The notes: generated by a model from the letters alone, not told the origin. A DNA stretch of 64,000 bases from Delphinapterus leucas (GCF_002288925.2 NW_022098024.1:658797-722796); one strand, 5' to 3'; counted from the first letter of the stretch, positions 46,725 to 58,340 are shown. Numbers and translations: made by a program.

Positions 46725-46972
46725 TTGTTTTAATGGCTCAGCTACTACATTTAAGCACAGGAATATAGATTGTGCTTTAGCACCTGCTGAAATCCAGGCT
46801 TGATGTTATCTAATATTTGATTCACTGTCATAAGTCACCCTTATCCAAGAAGCTCCTTTGAGTTATACAACCAGCAGAGACTCAGGCAGGCAATGCCTAT
46901 AGACACAAATATTTATAGTGTGTTTCCCTTCTGTATTATTTCAACTCCTACACTACTTGCATATTTATAGAA
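46725..46972. other. Unique sequence, nothing recognised
   Basis: No gene or named repeat. Confidence 0.45.
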
Positions 46973-46988
46973 GCCTCTGGTGTTTCTT
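46973..46988. repeat. Left target-site duplication of the 5.1-kb L1
   Basis: GCCTCTGGTGTTTCTT is repeated exactly at 52097-52112 and borders the L1 on both sides. Confidence 0.95.
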
Positions 46989-47227
46989 TTTTTTAAAATA
47001 TTTCTAAATTTAATTTTATTTTTTTTATACAGCAGGTTCTTATTAGTCATCAGTTTTATATACATCAGTGTATACATGTCAATCCCAATCACCCAATTCA
47101 TCCCACCCACACCGACACCCACCCCACCCCACCCTCTGCCACTTTCCTCACTTGGTGTCCATACGTTTGTTCTCTACATCTGTGTCTCAATTTCTGCCCT
47201 GCAAACCGGTTCATCTGTACCATTCTT

Positions 47228-50200
47228 CTAGGTTCCACATATATACGTTAATATACAATATTTGTTTTTCTCTTTCTGACTTACTTCACTCTGTATGACA
47301 GTCTCTAGATCCATCCACGTCTCAACAAATGACCCAATTTTGTTCCTTTTTATGGCTGAGAAATATTCCATTGTATATATGTACCACATCTTCTTTAGCC
47401 ATTCATCTATCGATGGGCATTTAGGTTGCTTCCATGACCTGGCTATTGTAAATAGCGCTGCAATGAACATTGGGGTGCATGTGTCTTTTTGAATTATGGT
47501 TTTCACTGGGTATATGCCCAGTAATGAGATTGCTGGATCATATGATAATTCTATTTTTAGTTTTTTAAGGAACCTCCATACTGTTCTCCATAGTGGCTGT
47601 ATCAATTTACATTCCCACCAACAGTGCAAGAGGGTTCCCTTTTCTCTGCACCCTATCCAGCATTTGTTGTTTGTAGATTTTCTGATGACGCCCATTCTGA
47701 CCGGTGTGACATGATATCTCATTGTAGTTTTGACTTGCATTTCTCTAATAATTAGTGATGTTGAGCAGCTTTTCAAGTGCTTCTTGGCCATCTGTATGTC
47801 TTCTTTGGAGAAATGTCTATTTAGGTCTTCTGCCCATTTTTGGATTGGGTTGTTTGTTTCTTTAATAAGGAGCTGCATGAGCTGTTTATATATTTTGGAG
47901 ATTAATCTTTTGTCCGTTGATTCGTTTGCAAATATTTTCTCCCATTCTGAGGGTTGTCTTTTCGTCTTGTTGATGATTTCCCTCACTGTGCAAAAGCTTT
48001 GAAGTTTCATTAGGTCCCATTTGTTTATTTTTGTTTTTATTTCCATTACTCTAGGAGAAGGATCAAAAAAGATCTTGCTGTGATTTATGTCAAAGAGTGT
48101 TCTTCCTATGTTTTCCTCTAAGAGTTTTATAGTGTCTGGTCTTACATTTAGGTCTCTAATCCATTTTGAGTTTATTTTTGTGTATGGTGTTAGGGAGTGT
48201 CCTAATTTCATTCTTTTACATGTAGCTGTCCGGTTTTCCCAGCACTACTTATTGAAGAGACTGTCTTTTCTCCATTGTATATCGTTGCCTCCTTTGTCAT
48301 AGATTAGTTGACCATAGGTGAGTGGGTTTACCTCTGGGCTTTCTGTCTTGTTCCATTGATCTACATTTCTGTTTTTGTGCCAGTACTATATTGTCTTGAT
48401 TACTGTAGCTTTTTAGTATAGTCTGAAGTCAGGGAGTTTGATTACTCCAGCTCCGTTTTTTCCCCTCAAGACTGCTTTGGCTATTTGCAGTCTTTTGTGT
48501 CTCTATACAAATTTTAAGATTTTTTGTTCATTTTTCCTTAAAAAATGCCATTGGTAATTTGATAGGGATTGCATTGTACCTGTAGATTGCTTTGGGTAGT
48601 ATAGTCATTTTCACAATATTGATTCTTCCAATCCAAGAACATGGTATAATTCTTCCAATTGATTCTTGCAATCCAAGAACATGGTATATATCTCTCCATC
48701 TGTTGGTATCATCTTTAATTTCTTTCATCAGTGTCTTATAGTTTTCTGCATACAGGTCTTTTGTCTCCCTAGGTAGGTTTATTCCTAGGTAGTTTATTCT
48801 TTTTGTTGCGATGGTAAATGGGAGTGTTTCCTTAATTTTCTTTCAGATTTTTCATCATTAGTGTGTAGGAATGCAAGAGATTTCTGTGCATTAATTTTGT
48901 ATCCTGCTACTTTACCAAATTCATTGATTAGCTCTAGTATTTTTCTGGTGGCATCTTTAGGATTCTCTATGTATAGTATCATGTCATCTGCAAACAGTTA
49001 CAGTTTTACTTCTTATTTTCCAATTTGTATTCCTTTTATTTCTTTTTCTTCTCTGATTGCCATGGCTAGGACTTCCAAAACTATGCTGAATAGACATCCT
49101 TGTCTTGTTCCTGATCTTAGAGGAAATGCTTTCAGTTTTTCACCATTGAGAATGATGTTTGCTGTGAGTTTGTCATATATGGCCTTTATTATGTTGAGGT
49201 AGGTTCCCGCTATGCCCACTTTCTGGAGAGATTTTATCATAAGTGGGTGTTGAATTTTGTCAAAAGCTTTTTCTGCATCTATTGAGATTATCATATGGTT
49301 TTTATTCTTCAGCTTGTTATTATGGTGTATCACATTGATTGATTTGCGTATATGGAAGAATCCTTGCATTCCTGGGATAAATCCCACTTGATCATAGTGT
49401 ATGATCCTTTTAATGTGTTGTTGGATTCTGTTTGCTAGTATTTTGTTGAGGATTTTTCCATCTATATTCATCAGTGATATTGGTCTGCAATTTTGTTTTT
49501 TTGTAGTGTCTTTGCCTGGATTTGGTATCAGGGTGATGGTGGCCTCATAGAATGAGTTTGGGAGTGTTCCTTCGTCTGCAATTTTTTGGAAGAGTTTGAG
49601 AAGGATGGGCGTTCGCTCTTCTCTAAATGTTTGATAGAATTCATCTGTGAAGCCATCTGGTCCTGGGCTTTTGTTTGTTGGAAGATTTTTAATCACAGTT
49701 TCAATTTCCTTGCTTGTGATTGGTCTGTTTATATTTTCTATTTCTTCCTGGTTCAGTCTCGGCAGGTTGCGCATTTCTAAGAATTTGTCCATTTCTTCCA
49801 GGTTGTCCATTTTATTGGCAAAGAGTTGCTTGTAGTAATCTCTAATGATCCTTTGTATTTCTGCAGTGTCAGTTGTTACTTCTCCTTTTTCATTTCTAAT
49901 TCTATTGATTTGAGTCCTCCCTTTTTTCTTGATGAGTCTGGCTGATGGTTTATCAATTTTGTTTATATTCTCAAAGAACGAGCTTTTATTTTATTGATTT
50001 TTGCTATTTTCTTTGTTTCTGTTTCATTTATTTCTGCTCTGATTTTTGTGATTTCTTTCCTTCTGCTAACTTTGGGTTTTGTTTGTTCTTCTTTCTTTAG
50101 TTCCTTTTGGTGTAAGGTTAGATTGTTTATTTGAGGTTTTTCTTGCTTCTTGAGGTAGGATTGTATAGCTATAAACTTCCCTCTTACAACTGCTTTTGTG

Positions 50201-51059
50201 GAATCCCATAGGTTTTGGATCGTCGTGTTTTCATTGTCATTTGTCTCTAGGTATTTTTTGATTTCCTCTTTGATTTCTTCAGTGATCTCTTGGTTATTTA
50301 GTAACGTATCGTTTTGCCTCCATGTGTTTGTGTTTTTTACGGTTTTTTTCCCCGTAATTCATTTCTAATCTCATAGCGTTGTGGTCAGAAATGACGCTTG
50401 ATATGATTTCAATTTTGTTATATTTACTGAGGCTTGATTTGTGACCCAAGATGTGATCTATCCTGGAGAATGTTCCATGTGAACTTGAGAAGAAAGTGTG
50501 ATCTGCTGTTTTTGGATGGAATGTTCTATAAATATCAATTAAATGTTTCTGGTCTATTGTGTCATTTAAAGCTTCTGTGTCCTTATTTATTTCCATTTTG
50601 GATGATCTGTCCATTGGTGTAAGTGAGGTGTTAAAGTCCCCCACTATCACTGTGTTACTGTCGATTTCCTCTTTTATAGCTGTTAGCATTTTCCTTATGT
50701 ATTGAGGTGCTCCTATGTTGGGTGCATATATATTTATAATTGTTATATCTTCTTGCATTGATCCCTTGATCATTATGTAGTGTCCTTCCTTGTCTCTTGT
50801 AACATTCTTTCTTTTAAAGTCTATTTTATCTGATATGAATATTGCTACTCCAGCTTTCTTTTGATTTCCATTCTCATGGAATATCTTTATCCATCCCCTC
50901 ACTTTCAGTCTGAATGTGTCCCTAGGTCTGAAGTGGGTCTAGACAGCATATATATGGGTCTTGTTTTTGTATCCATTCAGCAAGTCTGTGTCTTTTGGTT
51001 GGAGCATTTAATACATTCACGTTTAAGGTAATTATCGATATGTATGTTCCTATGACCAT
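47228..51059 (-). pseudogene. L1 ORF2 (endonuclease and reverse transcriptase), broken
   Basis: ORF2p nicks target DNA and reverse transcribes L1 RNA. The start is the reverse ATG at 51059-51057, followed by the TLNVNGLNAP phrase of the endonuclease. An endonuclease piece (50902-50294) keeps GDFNT and SDHN motifs. A reverse-transcriptase piece (49810-49013) has [10 protein letters not shown] and RQGC, but about five codons are missing after RQGC. The catalytic FADD (48994-48983) is present, with TAA codons just upstream at 49015-49013 and 49000-48998. A 40-bp tandem duplication lies at 48619-48690. The last 327 codons (48211-47228) are open and keep the C-terminal motif CX3CX7HX4C (CWIGC...HCWWEC). 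The full span, 3,832 bp, fits the usual 1,275 or so codons. Confidence 0.93.
48619..48690 (-). repeat. 40-bp tandem duplication in L1 ORF2
   Basis: 'ttgattcttccaatcc' and the following 'aagaacatggtat' occur at 48619 and again, with one change, from 48659. Two extra bases beside it make the insertion 42 bp, so the frame is regained. Confidence 0.9.
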
Positions 51060-51117
51060 TTTCTTAATTTTGGGGGGTTTGTTTTTGTAGGTCCTTTTCT
51101 TCTCTTGTGTTTCCCAC

Positions 51118-52013
51118 TTAGAGAAGTTCCTTTAGCATTTGTTGTAGAGCTATTTTGGTGGTGCTGAATTCTCTTAGCTTTTGCTTGTTTGTAAAGCTTT
51201 TGATTTCTCCATTGAATCTGAATGAGATCCTCACTGGGTAGAGTAATCTTGGTTGTAGGTTCTTCCCTTTCATCATTTTAAGTATATCATGCCACTCCCT
51301 TCTGGCTTGTAGAGTTTCTGCTGAGAAATCAGCTGTTAACCTTATGGTTCCCTTGTATGTTATTTGTCATTTTTCCTTTTCTGCTTTTAATAATTTTTCT
51401 TTGTCTTTAATTTTTGTGAATTAGATTACTATGTGTCTTGGTGTGTTTCTCCTTGGGTTTATCTATGGGACTCTCTGTACTTCCTGGACTCGGATGGCTA
51501 TTTCCTTTCCCATGTTAAGGAAGTTTTCGACTATAATCTCTTCAAATATTTTCTCAGGTCCTTTCTCTCTCTCTTCTCCTTCTGTGACCCTTATAATGCA
51601 AATGTTGTTGTGTTTAATGGTGTCCCAGAGGTCTCTTAGGCTGTCTTCATTTCTTTTCATTCTTTTTTCTTTATTCTGTTCCGCAGCCGTGAATTCCACC
51701 ATTCTGTCTTCCAGGTCATTTATCCATTCTTCTGCCTCAGTTATTCTGCTATTGATTCCTTTTAGTGAGTTTTCATTTCAGTTGTATTGTTCATCTCTGT
51801 TTGTGTGTTCTTTAATTCTTCTAGGTCTTTTTAAAACGTTTCTTGCACCTTCTCAATCTTTGCCTCCATTCTTTTTCCGAGGTCCCGGATTATCTTCACT
51901 ATGATTATTTTGAATTCTTTTTCTGGAAGGTTGCCTATCTCTACTTCATTTAGTTGTTTTTCTGGGGTTTTATCTTGTTCCTTCATCTGGTACATAGCCC
52001 TCTGCCTTTTCAT
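51118..52013 (-). pseudogene. L1 ORF1 (ORF1p), broken
   Basis: ORF1p binds L1 RNA as a trimer. The likely start is the reverse ATG at 52013, giving 60 codons that include EIGNLPEKEFK, then a stop at about 51831 after a frameshift in a T/A run. The coiled coil resumes in another frame (51702-51463, FTAAEQNKEKRMKRNEDSL, then EKIFEEII) and stops again. The C-terminal part can be followed to a stop at 51120-51118. The frame to ORF2 leaves about 58 bases between the two genes, as in other L1s. Confidence 0.9.
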
Positions 52014-52096
52014 GTTGTCTCTCTTTCTGTGAATGTGATTTTTGTTCCACAGGCTGCAGGATTGTAGTTCTTCTTGCTTCTGCTTCCTGCCCTCTT

Positions 52097-52112
52097 GCCT
52101 CTGGTGTTTCTT
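52097..52112. repeat. Right target-site duplication of the 5.1-kb L1
   Basis: Exact copy of 46973-46988. Confidence 0.95.
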
Positions 52113-52394
52113 AGTGATGTTGTTCAGTTTAGTTTCTTAATAATTTCCTTGGTTCTATGCTAACATTCCTGCTGTTGATTGTTCTTTTATTTTAATTATG
52201 CCTCATTCTAATCAGCACTTCTGGGAGTGGGCTGAAGTTTTCACTGCAATATATTACAGGTGAAAATAATTTTTTAAATCACATTCGTGTAAAATTCCTA
52301 CCATTTGCACTTTGGCAGGGGTAGGTGGGTAAGGCCTTATTGATACTAGAAAAGTTACATTTCTTTGAGGGTTGATGGCCAACTGTAGTAAGCT
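52113..52394. other. Unique sequence, nothing recognised
   Basis: No gene or named repeat. Confidence 0.45.
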
Positions 52395-52680
52395 AGCAAG
52401 TAAAAATGATGGTAGCTAACATGTGTTGGACACCTCTGCATGCAGAGACTTGGTTAGATGCTTTATGTTCATTCTTTTATTTAATTCTCACAACAACTCT
52501 CTGAAGCATGTGTTATTAATGTGCCCATTGGACATACATGGAAACAGAAGGCCAGAGAATCTCAGTATTGCATCCAGATATATGCATAGTCAAGAAATGA
52601 TAAGAAAGGAGGACTCTTCTGCTCCACAGCCCATGCTTTTAACCACTCTGCTATGCTTTCTGTCAAGTTAAAGGAAACCT
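52395..52680 (-). mobile_element. MIR SINE, nearly full length
   Basis: 'gctaacatgtgttggacacc', 'taattctcacaacaactctc', 'ggaaacagaaggccagag' and 'tgcttttaaccactctgc' are in order. Confidence 0.85.
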
Positions 52681-52864
52681 TAATCCATCATAAAAGTAGG
52701 AAAAGAAAAACACACCTATTATTCCAATCTTTTTCTTGCTTATAAGTACCAGGGATTTTTAAAAAAATTATTTTGTTTTTTAGGGATTAAACATTTAAGA
52801 ATAGAAAGTGTTGCAATGTTCAAGGCTAAAGAGAAACTTGGAAAATGTTATGTTCAAAAGAACA

Positions 52865-52985
52865 TAACTTTGGAATCACAGGGTACTGATTTTGAATGCT
52901 GTGTTTCTATAAATTTAATTACACTGGGCATCTACTTAAACTCTTTGAATTTCATTTCCTACCTCTATAGGTGGAAATAATAATA
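52865..52985 (+). mobile_element. MIR SINE fragment
   Basis: 'ttggaatcacagggtactg', 'gcatctacttaaactctttg' and 'catttcctacctctatagg' are plus MIR text, ending in an AAT repeat. Confidence 0.65.
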
Positions 52986-53046
52986 ATAATTAACTAGATA
53001 AATAGATAGATAGATGATAGATAGATACATAGATACATAGATAGAT
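52977..53046. repeat. (AAT)n and (GATA)n microsatellites
   Basis: AAT units at about 52977-52991 are followed by GATA/GATACATA units to 53046. Confidence 0.95.
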
Positions 53047-53254
53047 GGACAGTAAGCACCAAATGCAGTCATACATAGATGATGCCTCACACAGTGTGTC
53101 ATATATTTGCTTAATCAATATTATTCTCCCCTATTCTCTATTTCTGTTTTTATCCATAGAGCAATAAGCAAACAATTCCATATTTTTTCTCTTTTATACA
53201 TCACTAAGTACCAATATATGCCCTTGGGGTTGACTACGAATCACTTCATTGACC

Positions 53255-53705
53255 CCAACAAACAACTGCAGCTCTGCTGGTCCCTTTACTATTCTTTTAT
53301 CATATCAGGCACACTCCGCTCTTGCGGTCTTTGCACTGGCTGTTCCCTGTGCTTGGAACAATCTTCCCTAGACATCCACTTAACTTGCTCCCTCATCTTC
53401 AACTCTTTGCTCAAACATCACCTTCTCAATGGAGGCTTTTCCGATCATCCTGTTTAAAATTGCACATACATACACCTCAATTTACCTGAATGCCTTCTGG
53501 GCTTGGGATTCTCCTTAATATACAATATCTATGTGTAATTTTTGTGTTTTGTTTTTTATATGTCTTCCCCACCCACTGGAACATAAACTACATGAGAGCA
53601 GGAATATTTGTTTGTTTTGTTCATTGGTTTATTCTCAGTATCTAGGACAGTATCTGGTACTGGTATAGTAAATGCTCAAAAAATATTTGTTGAATGAATG
53701 AATGA
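53255..53705 (+). mobile_element. L2 LINE 3' end
   Basis: 'ctttgcactggctgttccctg' (ORF2 C-terminal text), 'cttggaacaatcttccc', 'ctttgctcaaacatcacc' and 'aggcttttccgatcatcc' are followed by the L2 3'UTR 'aaatatttgttgaatgaatg'. This is the best L2 in the window. The frame is interrupted. Confidence 0.9.
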
Positions 53706-54084
53706 TTCCAAAATGAATACTTTTGATAGAAAAATCAAAGAAAGTAAAGATCACTATGGAATGTCTTCTACTGAACACTTCAAGGGATTGGATGGAAGGC
53801 TGAAGTATTACTATAAGCAGAGGTATGCTATTAAGATAGTTTAGTTTTTTGGATGGCAGTGGGAAGGCAGCAGAGAAGGATTTTTTTTTAAATTTTTGTA
53901 CCATGATAGATAAATGACAATGAATTTCAAAGGAAAAGGAATTGGACATCCAACGATGTATTTACTTTTTGAAATCCCACAACATTTTCTGTGAATACAG
54001 TTAAAAAACAACACTGTAATGACTTATGGCCATTTTTTTTCTATTTATGTTTGTGTCATGTACAAGTAAATAGTATGAATTTAA
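53706..54084. other. Unique sequence, nothing recognised
   Basis: No gene or named repeat. Confidence 0.45.
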
Positions 54085-54335
54085 GAACTTGAGCTCGGAA
54101 ATCAAATAAAGTTAATTACACTGAATCCAAATCTTGGCACCTCCATTTTCTTAACTCTAAACTTGGACAAGTTAGCAAACTGTAGGTTCCTCTTCTGTAA
54201 ATAGGGGTAATAGCAGTACCTACCTCATAGAGTCATTGTGAGGGATTAAAGTAGTTAACATGTGTAAAGGATTTAGAAAAATCACCTGGCTCACAATATG
54301 TACTCAACAGGTTAGCTATTAAAAATTTTCTTTTT
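54085..54335 (+). mobile_element. MIR SINE, nearly full length
   Basis: 'gagctcggaaatcaaataaag', 'caagttagcaaactgtagg', 'aggggtaatagcagtacc', 'acatgtgtaaaggatttag' and 'acaatatgtactcaac' are in order. Confidence 0.86.
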
Positions 54336-54339
54336 TTCC

Positions 54340-54468
54340 TTCAGTAGGCTACAAGCTCCAGGAACACAAGGACTGTAACTATTTCTTGCTCATTACTGTA
54401 TCCCTAGAATATGGTTCTCTATATATATACATAAATATATATATATATAAAATGAGTGAATGACTATG
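54340..54468 (+). mobile_element. L2 LINE 3' end with (AT)n
   Basis: 'ggctacaagctccaggaac', 'tcattactgtatccctagaat', then an AT-rich microsatellite (54420-54450) and 'gagtgaatgac'. Confidence 0.72.
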
Positions 54469-54924
54469 TGTATATGTGAGAAGGTAAGCAGCAGAGACAC
54501 AAAAGACTAAGAAATGTCATCAGCACTCAAGAAACTTAAAATATGATAGAGTAGAGAAGAAGAGGTGTGAGAAGGTAGGGCAAATCTTAGCTTTTGAGGA
54601 TTCATTAAAAGTGATGTCACAACACACTGTAATGAGACAGATATAGATCTTCAAAAATCATCTGAGGATAGTCTCTCAAATCTACTTACCTATAATTTAG
54701 CATATAAGAGTGTGGTGGCTTTAAAATATGTACACAAGTTCTGCGATACTTCCCACTTCAAGAAACAGAGCCTAATTCCCCTCTCCTGGATCTGGTGACT
54801 TGCTCTTAATGAATAGAATAAAGTAGAAATGACAGTACATATCTACTGAGGCTAGGTCATAAAAGGCATTGGGGCAAAGAAATATTGTTTTTAACTTAAT
54901 CTTTTAAAAATTATACCATCTTTC
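54469..54924. other. Unique sequence; possible MLT1-like fragment 54708-54860
   Basis: 'gtggctttaaaatatgtac' and 'cctggatctggtgacttg' hint at an old LTR, but too little remains to be sure. Confidence 0.35.
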
Positions 54925-55070
54925 ATGTATATATGCTTTGTTTCTCCTCCTGAGCTATAAATTCCTTGAACGGATAAGCTTTGCCCAGTTCTTTTGTCCA
55001 TGCCTTAGCATCTAGTACATGACCTGACAAATAGTGGGCACTCATTTATAGTATATTTGATTGGTCATCA
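54925..55070 (+). mobile_element. L2 LINE 3' end
   Basis: 'gagctataaattccttgaac', 'catgccttagcatctagtac' and 'gtgggcactcatttatag' are L2 3'UTR text. Confidence 0.72.
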
Positions 55071-56412
55071 TCTTCATGTTTCTGTGAAGCTCCTCTTGAT
55101 TATAATAATAACTTCATAGTTTGAAATGATGACTCTTTTGTCATTGTGAAGAATTCTACTGGGTTAAAAACAGAGACTTGGAAAAGAACACCAAAGATCT
55201 CAGAAGTGGAGTTTAGAAGGCTCCATCTCTAGACCCGACCATGTTGTGATCAATTTGACATGGAAGGAATCACCCAGCTGATCTGCAGAGCATGGTGTCC
55301 AGAGCATAAGATCTAAATCTCAGTTTCTTCTCCTGTTATGGATGGATGATAAAATAGTGCTATCTTGAGGAAAAAGTAAGATAATCTCTATGGAGAGCTT
55401 GATAGATGTCAACTACTATTATTTTTTGTGTTTACCTTTCTCTTTCAGCTTCTGTTTCCTCCACTAACGGGCGTATATTGACCTAAATGTTGCTCTAGAC
55501 ATCTCTTGAGGTAGTATTCTCTAGCCACTTCAGCACACAGAGAGGGTCTTAAATATATGCTATGTAAGGAAGTAAAGAATACAGATTGGCATATTCATAT
55601 CAACCTAACATGAAGTCTCTGAAATAGTATAACTGGGAAGATGACATTTAATAGGCTTCCAAAGCTATAGCCAGTGTCCGGAACACGCCAAGTTGAGACA
55701 AAGAGGAAAGAGGTGACTAGACATGGAGAGAAATTTGAGAAAAAAAAATTAGTGCCCAGAAATTTGTATTCATGCAAAATTTTAATGCTCTGGTCATCAA
55801 CATCCCAGAGAGATCCAAGTAAACATGCAGCATACTGTAGGGGTATTTGCATTTTTATATGAACAATTTTTTAATGATGTCACAGAGAAATGTTAACTGA
55901 TTTCATTTTTAATTAGTTTCAGGGTGTAGAAGAATTAAAGGTGATTATATTTAGAACTTAATTAAAATTGATAAACTATATTTCAAGTGCATAATATAGA
56001 TAATCTCACTAAGTTCTACTCCTGGCTAGCCTCCTGATTTAATTAATAGGAAGGGTTGCAGCATATTAATGAGAAGAATATAGAAACCATTGCCTTCTTC
56101 CCTTTATTGTGATTGCAAACCATTCTAGTTCTGGGTAAGTGGATAGTTGATATTGAAGGCTGGAAATGTTTATTATTCAACGCAGTATGCTACAGTGACA
56201 TTTCTTATCATTTCAGCATAACTGTGCCAGAGGGTCTGTAAATAGTATTTGCCAAAGGCAATTTCACACATTCATAATATTCTTTGATGTCTGGACTGGA
56301 CCCGACTGACAGATCCCCCGAGGCCATCTTTCTGCTTCTCCTGCAGGCTGATAAACCAGCGTGGGCGAGGGGGGGGGGGTGGATAAAAGGAAAAACACAC
56401 ACGCACGTTCCT
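55071..56412. other. Unique sequence leading into assembly gap
   Basis: No gene or repeat is recognised. From about 56290 the DNA becomes richer in G+C, and an 11-base G run occurs at 56369-56379. It may be a conserved or promoter-like block, but the gap hides its context. Confidence 0.4.
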
Positions 56413-56512
56413 NNNNNNNNNNNNNNNNNNNNNNNNNNNNNNNNNNNNNNNNNNNNNNNNNNNNNNNNNNNNNNNNNNNNNNNNNNNNNNNNNNNNNNNN
56501 NNNNNNNNNNNN
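56413..56512. other. Assembly gap (100 N)
   Basis: Exactly 100 unknown bases, the usual placeholder for a gap of unknown size. Confidence 0.99.
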
Positions 56513-56542
56513 GGGGGGGCGTGGCGGGGGCCGGTGCAGCGC

Positions 56543-56544
<2 letters not shown>

Positions 56545-56574
<30 letters not shown>
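56545..56574. repeat. Poly(G) run of 30 bases beside the gap
   Basis: Thirty consecutive G follow a GC-rich stretch after the gap (56513-56544). It may be a real G tract or a sequencing/assembly artefact. Confidence 0.9.
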
Positions 56575-56577
<3 letters not shown>

Positions 56578-56847
56578 CAGAGAAACAAACTCAGGGAATT
56601 TCATTTAGTAATCTCTGAATTAAATTCACCTTATGGAAGCCAATACCTAGCAGATAGTGGCCATTTAATAAGCAGCTACTGAGTGAAGGGGAGGGCAACT
56701 CACATCAAGTTTACGGAGCATAATCTCAGGAGGAAAATTTTACCATTAGAAAGTATTCTGGGCAGATATGACTTAATGCTTCTTCTGTTTAGGAGAGAGG
56801 AGATGGGAAAATGAAACCCTCATTCTCAGGAAAAAGAAGAATATTTA

Positions 56848-57005
56848 ACAAGGAACTAGCGTTTATTGAGCTCTTACTCTGTTCACTAGTTAAAGAAATT
56901 TTTTTTGCATTTACTCACCCAATTATGGCAACAGACATATAACGTAGATGAGAAAACTGAGTCACAGATAGATTAACCAAGAGGACACAGCAAGTAAGTG
57001 ATGGC
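56848..57005 (-). mobile_element. MIR SINE fragment
   Basis: 'agcgtttattgagctcttac', 'agatgagaaaactgagtcac' and 'cacagcaagtaagtgatgg' are reverse MIR text. Confidence 0.82.
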
Positions 57006-57059
57006 ACATTAAAAAAATAAAACACTCCATATACGTCCTATAATTTACCAACATACTGT

Positions 57060-57300
57060 ATGTTCTGGCCCCAAATTACCCTATCTCACTTCTCTGACCC
57101 AGTATCTATTCATAAAATTACCCTGTACATTTTCTTCCTAAAATACACAATTTTTGAAATTATTATATTTTTGTATTTATGATTTTTATTTGTTTTATAT
57201 TAATGTTTATTATTTGTCTCTGTCCAGTAGAATGTACGTTTCAAGACAATATGAATTTGTCTTATTTTCTGCTTTCTCCATAACACCAGGAATACTTTCC
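57060..57300 (+). mobile_element. L2 LINE 3' fragment
   Basis: 'tctgaccc', 'tttgtctctgtccagtag' and 'gtacgtttcaagacaatatg' resemble the L2 3' end. The copy is diverged. Confidence 0.45.
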
Positions 57301-57597
57301 AAAAAAGATTAGACAGTCAGTATAAGTATTTATTAAGTCCATTGATTGATGACATAAAAGTTTCAGAAAGTGTTCTTAGAGGCAAGATAAGTGCTCTATC
57401 TTCTCCTAAATATAAAAGAGTAACACAGACACAAAATTGAATTCCCCAAATAGTGTCAAAATCTGAAAACTACCTTGTGCTCCAAACCAGTGCCAACATT
57501 TTAGTTTTCTTACTTTCTGAGCAGTCGGGGGAAAATCACCTTACACATAGATATTCTAACATCCTGACAACAGGGCCTGGTGTTAAAAAAGACACTT

Positions 57598-57692
57598 TAG
57601 AGGCAGATGTGGGTTTGATTCCCAGCTCCATTACTTCTTTGTTCTGTAACTTTGGAAAAGTTACATTATGTTACTTTGTTAAGTCCTAGTGT
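57598..57692 (+). mobile_element. MIR SINE core fragment
   Basis: 'gtgggtttgattcccagctcc', 'cttctttgttctgtaac' and 'ggaaaagttacattatg' are MIR core. Confidence 0.65.
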
Positions 57693-57929
57693 CTTTTTAT
57701 GTGGCCTGAAATTTCAGAAACTCCACCTTTCCTATCTTGCCAACTTAGCCAAGAAGACAGTGATTTACATTCTCATCGTCTACAATTTATTGTCTGTCCT
57801 TCCACCAGGTTAATTTTTTAAAAGCCCCACTTTTATCATATGACATCCATACTGAATTACTTATTTTATTTTGACTAAATTTATTTTGAATTTTATTTTA
57901 TTTTGCATTTTATATTGAATAGGATCCAG

Positions 57930-58340
57930 TCTCTTTAACCTGGCATTCAAGTCATTCTGTCATCTGATACCCCTTTTATCTATTCAAATTTGTCTTTCTC
58001 TGCCTCAAGACAAGTGTAACTATTTCTCTTACAGATTATTGTCTACTTGCATTGTCCATGGGGTGCACAACCATCTTTTTTCTGCACAAAGTCCTATTCC
58101 CACCTGTCTCTTTTACCATAACTTTGTTTTTAAAGATGCATCCCATATCCTGGCCCTCATTCTTGCTGATTTCAGTAATATTTGTCACCATCTTCTCCAA
58201 GTTTCTTTCCCTCAGCTATAACTTTGTAGTGTCCTGCCCTGTACTTTGGCATTGCACCATGAGTAAATTTGTGTTTCAAACAAAATGTCCTGTACTGGTT
58301 GGATTTTCTTTCCGCTGTACTTCTTGCAGGGTTGGACACA
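57930..58340 (+). mobile_element. Probable L2 LINE fragment
   Basis: 'ttaacctggcattcaagtc', 'tgcattgtccatgg' and 'ccataactttgtttttaaag' suggest an L2 C-terminal region. It is weakly supported. Confidence 0.4.

Larger units (their letters stand above)
46989..52096 (-). mobile_element. L1 LINE, 5.1 kb, 5'-truncated, cetacean type
   Basis: The insertion reads on the minus strand from 52096 (last part of the 5'UTR, with 'gaactacaatcctgcagcc') through ORF1 (52013-51118) and ORF2 (51059-47228) to the 3'UTR and A-rich tail at 46989-47030. An exact 16-bp target duplication (46973-46988, 52097-52112) defines the ends and shows endonuclease-type L1 insertion. Only most of the 5'UTR is missing. Multiple stops and frameshifts make it inactive. 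Confidence 0.96.

Noticed and set aside
47295..49835. Several plus-strand frames over the 5.1-kb L1
   Set aside because: Antisense of L1 ORF2.
56208..56682. Frames with poly-proline or poly-glycine through the gap
   Set aside because: They run through 100 N and the G runs, so they are meaningless.
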